From positions 1-27,540 of the forward strand of contig JAKIUK010000055.1 in the NCBI GenBank assembly GCA_021647585.1: 27,540 nt of DNA, in the 5' to 3' direction. This DNA is from Methylococcaceae bacterium. Lineage in GTDB: Bacteria > Pseudomonadota > Gammaproteobacteria > Methylococcales > Methylomonadaceae. The translations under genes and the position numbers were made by a program. The notes under the pieces are model-generated. The model was not told the origin of the DNA and ran no database searches. It saw nothing but the letters and a program-made list of their open reading frames with translations. Every line of letters starts with the position of its first letter. Positions within the stretch are counted from its first letter, which is position 1. Shown one piece after another: positions 24,298 through 27,540 of this stretch.

Positions 24298-24579
24298 GAT
24301 TTTTAGTTATTGAAGTAAATAAATTATTAATTTATATGACCATATACAAACCACAGCTTAAACTTATATTTCTATTTTGACGTTAAAACACAGTTAACTT
24401 CACAAATGATGTCATTCCGACCAACGGGACGACTGTATGGACACAAGAGGTAGAGCAATGCAAGGAGCAATTGCCGAGGAATCTTAAGTCTAAAGGCCGT
24501 TTTAAGTAACAAGATTTCTCCCGTTGGTCGAAATGACAGCCCTTTTTAAAGTTTAACCTGTGGTTTATTAATAACCATG
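24298..24579. other. Intergenic gap between the DUF6484 and DUF2169 genes
   Basis: No gene is seen. The gap holds a REP-like inverted repeat (24410-24538) and an AT-rich stretch next to the DUF2169 start that could contain a promoter, though no clear -35/-10 pair was assigned. Confidence 0.6.
24410..24538. repeat. REP/MITE-like inverted repeat (TGTCATTYCGACCAACGGGA)
   Basis: The 20-bp arm at 24410-24429 is repeated inverted at 24519-24538 with one mismatch (T/C at position 8). The interior is non-coding. Elements with a GTCATTTCGACC...GAAATC pattern are common dispersed repeats in bacteria. No T-run follows. Confidence 0.8.
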
Positions 24580-25038
24580 TTAATTTATATGAACTGTGCC
24601 ACCTCTGATCCGGTTGACTCCAGATGAATGGGTAGATAAATAAGCGCCTCTAATCAGTATTTTACCTGCTCGAGTTAAAGTAATACTGGCTTTTCCACAT
24701 TTCAAGGTGATATCTTTTTCAGCCGAAAGAACTATATGTTCTCCATCCAGATTTGCTGTTACAGAGTCGACTTCTAACACTGGTTTGCGCTCAGGATGTT
24801 GAATGAACCCAATAATTAAAGGACGAGAAGGGTCACCCTGTTCAAAAAGAATCGCAATTTCTTTACCTAACAAACTTTCATCTAGCTGCGTAGTAGAACG
24901 TGCAGGAACTGCAGTCTCTTCTGTATTACCAGGATAAGCAATCAAAGGCTCACTGTTTTGGTTAAAACCAATCAACAAACCAATAATTACACCATCAATA
25001 TGTTTAACTTGTTGTTGAATTTGTTCTGAATCATTCAT
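24580..25038 (-). CDS. DUF6484 T6SS accessory protein (VgrG partner)
   Basis: This 152-residue protein has an N-terminal domain resembling DUF6484 (VIIGLLIGFNQNSEPLIAYP, TAVPARSTTQLDESLLGKEI, LFEQGDPSRPLIIGFIQHPE). A C-terminal stretch resembles the VgrG tail (ITLKCGKASITLTRAGKILI, then RIRGGTVHIN). GKASITM/TL also occurs near the end of the VgrG, suggesting that the two stack or continue the same beta-prism. Its start lies two bases after the vgrG stop, so the pair is co-transcribed. It probably extends or adapts the VgrG tip so that the PAAR-like effectors can bind. The exact function is not known. Confidence 0.8.
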   Translation of the reverse strand: MNDSEQIQQQVKHIDGVIIGLLIGFNQNSEPLIAYPGNTEETAVPARSTTQLDESLLGKEIAILFEQGDPSRPLIIGFIQHPERKPVLEVDSVTANLDGEHIVLSAEKDITLKCGKASITLTRAGKILIRGAYLSTHSSGVNRIRGGTVHIN

Positions 25039-25040
25039 GA

Positions 25041-27152
25041 CTAATTTTCTATTATTTTTGATCCTTTCAAAGTGATATTTTTTGATGCCTTTACATCAAT
25101 TTTTCCAGAACCTTTTACTAAAATATTGTTTCCCACTATTTGAATAGTCCCGTCTTTTTTCATAGTAATACTCGCCTTCCCTGTTTTAATCACTATCGAG
25201 TCACCGACATCTATCAGTAGATCTTTTCCAATTTTGACCGTTTTATTTTCACCTACCGTCTCACTCAGGTTTTTGCCCACTGCAGCTGTCTGGTTTTTAC
25301 CATAAGTTTCTGAAACATTCCCCCCTACCGAAGTGGATTTGTTGGCACCTACTTCCTGAGACTTGGATGCACCTACCGTTTCATTCATAACAGCACCTAC
25401 TGTCACTTGATATGCTGCTCCAATTGTCAGTTCCTTGGAAACACCGATAGTCTCAGCCTTGTTAATCCCAATTGTCTCAGTTTTATTACTGCCAATTGTA
25501 ACTGACCGATTATTGGCTACTTGTTTAGTTTCATTATTTCCAATGGATTTTGTTTCATCATTACCAATCGTTTTAGTTCGGTCTACACCGACGCTATGCG
25601 TCTCGCAATTCTCAACCGATATATTCTGGTCTTTCTCAGCATGAAGATAGACTTCTTCAGAACCTTTTTTATCTTCAAACCGAAACTCATTTGCGGTACT
25701 GGGATTCCCGCCCTGAGAGCTACGGGTTAAAAAACCGCTCTGTGTGGCATTTCCTGGTAATGAGTAGGGAGGCATATTATCGTTATTATAAACGCGACCC
25801 ACAATGATCGGGCGATCAGGATCCCCTTCAACAAATGAGACCAATACTTCCTGGCCTATTCTTGGGGTAAATATCGCTCCCCAACTGTTTCCTGCCCAGA
25901 CCTGTGCCACCCGAACCCAGCAGGAACTGTTTTCATCTGTGGTACCGTAACGGTCCCAATGGAACTGAATTTTTACTCTGCCCCACTTGTCTGTATAGAT
26001 TTCTTCACCGGCACTACCAACAACGATAGCGCTTTGCAGTCCCATAATACTCGGTTTAATGGTTACACGTGGAGCCCGGAATTGTTGCGTGGCATCGATG
26101 CAGCTAAAATTAACACTAAAATTGTCCTGGCCCCCTCCACTACCAGATCTCATTATATCTGATGTAATTTCGTAGCCGCAGGAGACTAGCACATAACTTC
26201 GATTTTGATCTTCTCGTGGGTATTGACTTAAATTGAATTGAGCCCCGGTTGTAATACCTCGAGCATCTCCTGTACCAGACAAAATTTCATATTGGGCTTG
26301 TTCTTCTTCAATACGCGCTTTGACATAGTTTTGACCATCCGGTTCGACCTCCCAATATTCACCTGGAAAATCATAGAGTTCATAGTCAGAATTATCGTGC
26401 TCTCTTGAAACCAAAGACATTTGAAGTAAACTCTTCTTTGGCATCTGAAAGTCAAAATCGTTTAATACGTAAGAGCCTGGTTGTATCTGTTTGGAAATAT
26501 GCCAGTCCTGAATGTGTTCCTGATCGCGTATGACTCTATCACCTGGCGCATAATACGGTATGGTTTCATAATCAGCAATGGGCTCATGATATACACTTGA
26601 GTCTACTATGATCATAGTATGGGTACCATTTTCGTGACTAAAATAATAGTACATACCTTCTTGTTCCATCAACCGACTAAGAAAGTTGAAATCTGTTTCA
26701 CGATATTGCACACAGTACTTCCACTCACGATAAGTAGCCTCGAGTTCAAACTTTATATCAGTAAAGCCCAGGTCATTACAAACCTCTTTGATTATGGTCT
26801 CCACCGTTTTACACTGAAAGATCCGACAGTCTGAGGTACGAGTTAAAAACCAGAACCAGGGACGCACTATTGCCTTATAAAGAACAAAATCATCTTCGTA
26901 ACCTATCTGCGCAAAACTAGTTACATAACCATCAAAATAACGTTCACTTCCACCTGGCAAATCGAGAGTCAGTGTCAATTTTTGACCAAGAATCTGTTCG
27001 TGATTAATATCTATATCAAGACTTAACAACTCAAGGTTGTATTCAAAAAGGTTACTCAGTCGTTCAGAGCCAGACATACGCCCAAGCAGTAGCACGTCAT
27101 CGTCAAGCGATGTGCTAATTTTTACAAAACGATGTTGTTGTGTAACTGCCAT
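25041..27152 (-). CDS. vgrG: VgrG spike protein (TssI) of a type VI secretion system
   Basis: This 703-residue protein forms the trimeric T6SS spike. The gp27-like part includes LSNLFEYNLELLSLDIDIN and RPWFWFLTRTSDCRIFQCKT, then the motif SRLMEQEGMYYYFSHENGTH (about 155-180). The gp5-like OB domain includes DKWGRVKIQFHWDRYG, SCWVRVAQVWAGNSWGAIF, PRIGQEVLVSFVEGDPDRP and IIVGRVYN. From about residue 515 a long run of short repeats (NxxxTIG, NxSxTVG) builds the beta-prism needle, ending KASKNITLKGSKIIEN. No extra toxin domain is attached, so this is a standard VgrG and carries the separate PAAR-like cargo encoded downstream. No structural tss genes are in the window, making this an orphan vgrG island. 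Confidence 0.96.
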   Translation of the reverse strand: MAVTQQHRFVKISTSLDDDVLLLGRMSGSERLSNLFEYNLELLSLDIDINHEQILGQKLTLTLDLPGGSERYFDGYVTSFAQIGYEDDFVLYKAIVRPWFWFLTRTSDCRIFQCKTVETIIKEVCNDLGFTDIKFELEATYREWKYCVQYRETDFNFLSRLMEQEGMYYYFSHENGTHTMIIVDSSVYHEPIADYETIPYYAPGDRVIRDQEHIQDWHISKQIQPGSYVLNDFDFQMPKKSLLQMSLVSREHDNSDYELYDFPGEYWEVEPDGQNYVKARIEEEQAQYEILSGTGDARGITTGAQFNLSQYPREDQNRSYVLVSCGYEITSDIMRSGSGGGQDNFSVNFSCIDATQQFRAPRVTIKPSIMGLQSAIVVGSAGEEIYTDKWGRVKIQFHWDRYGTTDENSSCWVRVAQVWAGNSWGAIFTPRIGQEVLVSFVEGDPDRPIIVGRVYNNDNMPPYSLPGNATQSGFLTRSSQGGNPSTANEFRFEDKKGSEEVYLHAEKDQNISVENCETHSVGVDRTKTIGNDETKSIGNNETKQVANNRSVTIGSNKTETIGINKAETIGVSKELTIGAAYQVTVGAVMNETVGASKSQEVGANKSTSVGGNVSETYGKNQTAAVGKNLSETVGENKTVKIGKDLLIDVGDSIVIKTGKASITMKKDGTIQIVGNNILVKGSGKIDVKASKNITLKGSKIIEN

Positions 27153-27207
27153 AATACATTTCCCATCACATAAAACCGATCATTTAAATTCAAATACAAA
27201 ACTAAAG

Positions 27208-27373
27208 CTAATCTAAATCAAGGGTCTGAAATATAATTTCATCTTCCTGATAATACAGTTCAAACAATTTTTCTATATTGAAAGTCCTTTTTTACATTCA
27301 AGCGAGGATTAAGTGCATTCAAAAAGTACATGCATCCCATAAACCCCATATGATTCCAGCTAGATAACATCAT
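27208..27373 (-). pseudogene. Small unrecognised gene upstream of vgrG, apparently frameshifted
   Basis: A strong ribosome-binding site (GGAGGGAAGGAG at 27376-27387, minus strand) precedes ATG 27373 and a 37-codon frame ending at 27260. The +1 frame continues as FNIEKLFELYYQEDEIIFQT, then LDLD and stop (27208), which looks like genuine protein. One extra A in the run of six As at 27288-27293 would explain the break and give a protein of about 55 residues. It could be decay, a sequencing error or a site of ribosomal slippage. No family was recognised. Confidence 0.4.
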
Positions 27374-27400
27374 ACTCCTTCCCTCCATTTATAGTAAAGG

Positions 27401-27540
27401 TAAAATGTCTCACATGTAGGAGCAAAGTAGTAATGTCCGGTTTCACCCAAGTTAAAATGTCCGCTTTTAATTTCAAAAAGGAGGACATAATTGACCAAAA
27501 GGACATTAGAAATGAGTCATCAAGAAATCGACAGGGTCGG
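27401..27540 (+). mobile_element. Left end of an insertion sequence (possibly ISNCY/IS1202-like)
   Basis: Direct copies of AATGTCCG lie at 27432-27439 and 27456-27463, with inverted GGACAT copies around 27483 and 27501. This is a dense repeat pattern typical of an IS end ahead of its transposase. The exact terminus is not fixed. The other end is outside the window. Confidence 0.45.
27491..27540 (+). CDS. Transposase N-terminus (cut by window edge)
   Basis: A strong ribosome-binding site AAGGAGG (27478-27484) lies six bases before TTG 27491. From there the frame reads LTKRTLEMSHQEIDRVG and runs off the edge; an in-frame ATG at 27512 is the alternative start. The segment MSHQEIDRVG resembles the start of ISNCY-type helix-turn-helix transposases, but only 16 residues are visible. 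Confidence 0.45.
   Translation, partial: MTKRTLEMSHQEIDRV

Noticed and set aside
25435..25644. Plus-strand ORF over the VgrG needle repeats
   Set aside because: Repetitive shadow of the TIG/TVG repeat region of vgrG.
19497..27152. A complete T6SS gene cluster
   Set aside because: Only vgrG, accessory and effector/immunity genes are present; no sheath, baseplate, membrane-complex or ClpV genes are in the window.
27288..27293. Programmed -1 slippage at A AAA AAG in the small upstream ORF
   Set aside because: The heptamer is in phase, but a -1 slip runs into a stop within five codons; the protein-like continuation is in the +1 frame.

Overview
The window looks like accessory DNA from an AT-rich gammaproteobacterium. 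This rests on the type of RND metal pumps, the VgrG/PAAR type VI secretion (T6SS) modules and the RAYT/REP-type repeats. I cannot name the genus. No tRNA, rRNA, CRISPR array or replication origin was seen. Both ends lie in mobile DNA: an IS3-family element cut by the left edge (1 to about 785) and the start of another transposase at the right edge (from about 27.4 kb).

The left half (0.8-17.1 kb) is a metal-resistance region. A minus-strand czcCBA-like efflux operon (6553 down to 786) encodes an outer-membrane channel, a His/Glu-rich adaptor and an HME-RND pump without the Cu/Ag methionine triad. A plus-strand cusCBA-like operon (9751-15680) encodes a pump with that triad at M572, M622 and M672. 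Each operon is preceded on its own strand by a small secreted Cys/His protein ending in LRPPI. Between the operons lie a class-I PPK2 polyphosphate kinase and a two-CBS-domain protein. After cusA come a MerR-type regulator and, coupled by an ATGA overlap, an HD-GYP phosphodiesterase with an N-terminal Cys-rich metal ribbon. This suggests that metal sensing is connected to c-di-GMP turnover.

The right half (17.3-27.2 kb) is an orphan T6SS effector island on the minus strand, with no structural tss genes. In transcription order it runs: vgrG; a DUF6484 protein; a DUF2169 chaperone; a thiolase-like pseudo-enzyme (likely co-chaperone); PAAR-like effector 1 with an unrecognised Cys/Lys-rich C-terminus; an ankyrin protein (likely its immunity protein); a RAYT transposase insertion; a broken DUF6714 gene; a 3' remnant of a second thiolase-like gene; PAAR-like effector 2 with a VRR-Nuc nuclease C-terminus; and its DUF3396 (TsiV-type) immunity protein. 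The two effectors share about 85% of their first 134 residues and then diverge completely. The thiolase remnant shows that the second effector cassette arose by duplication of the first arrangement, with a different toxin end. RAYT-element ends lie on both sides of the second cassette.

Several non-coding inverted repeats are scattered between genes. They include a 165-bp MITE-like element with TTA flanks (6772-6936), a degenerate half copy of it at 17124-17171, and REP-like hairpins at 8985-9124, 9606-9678 and 24410-24538.
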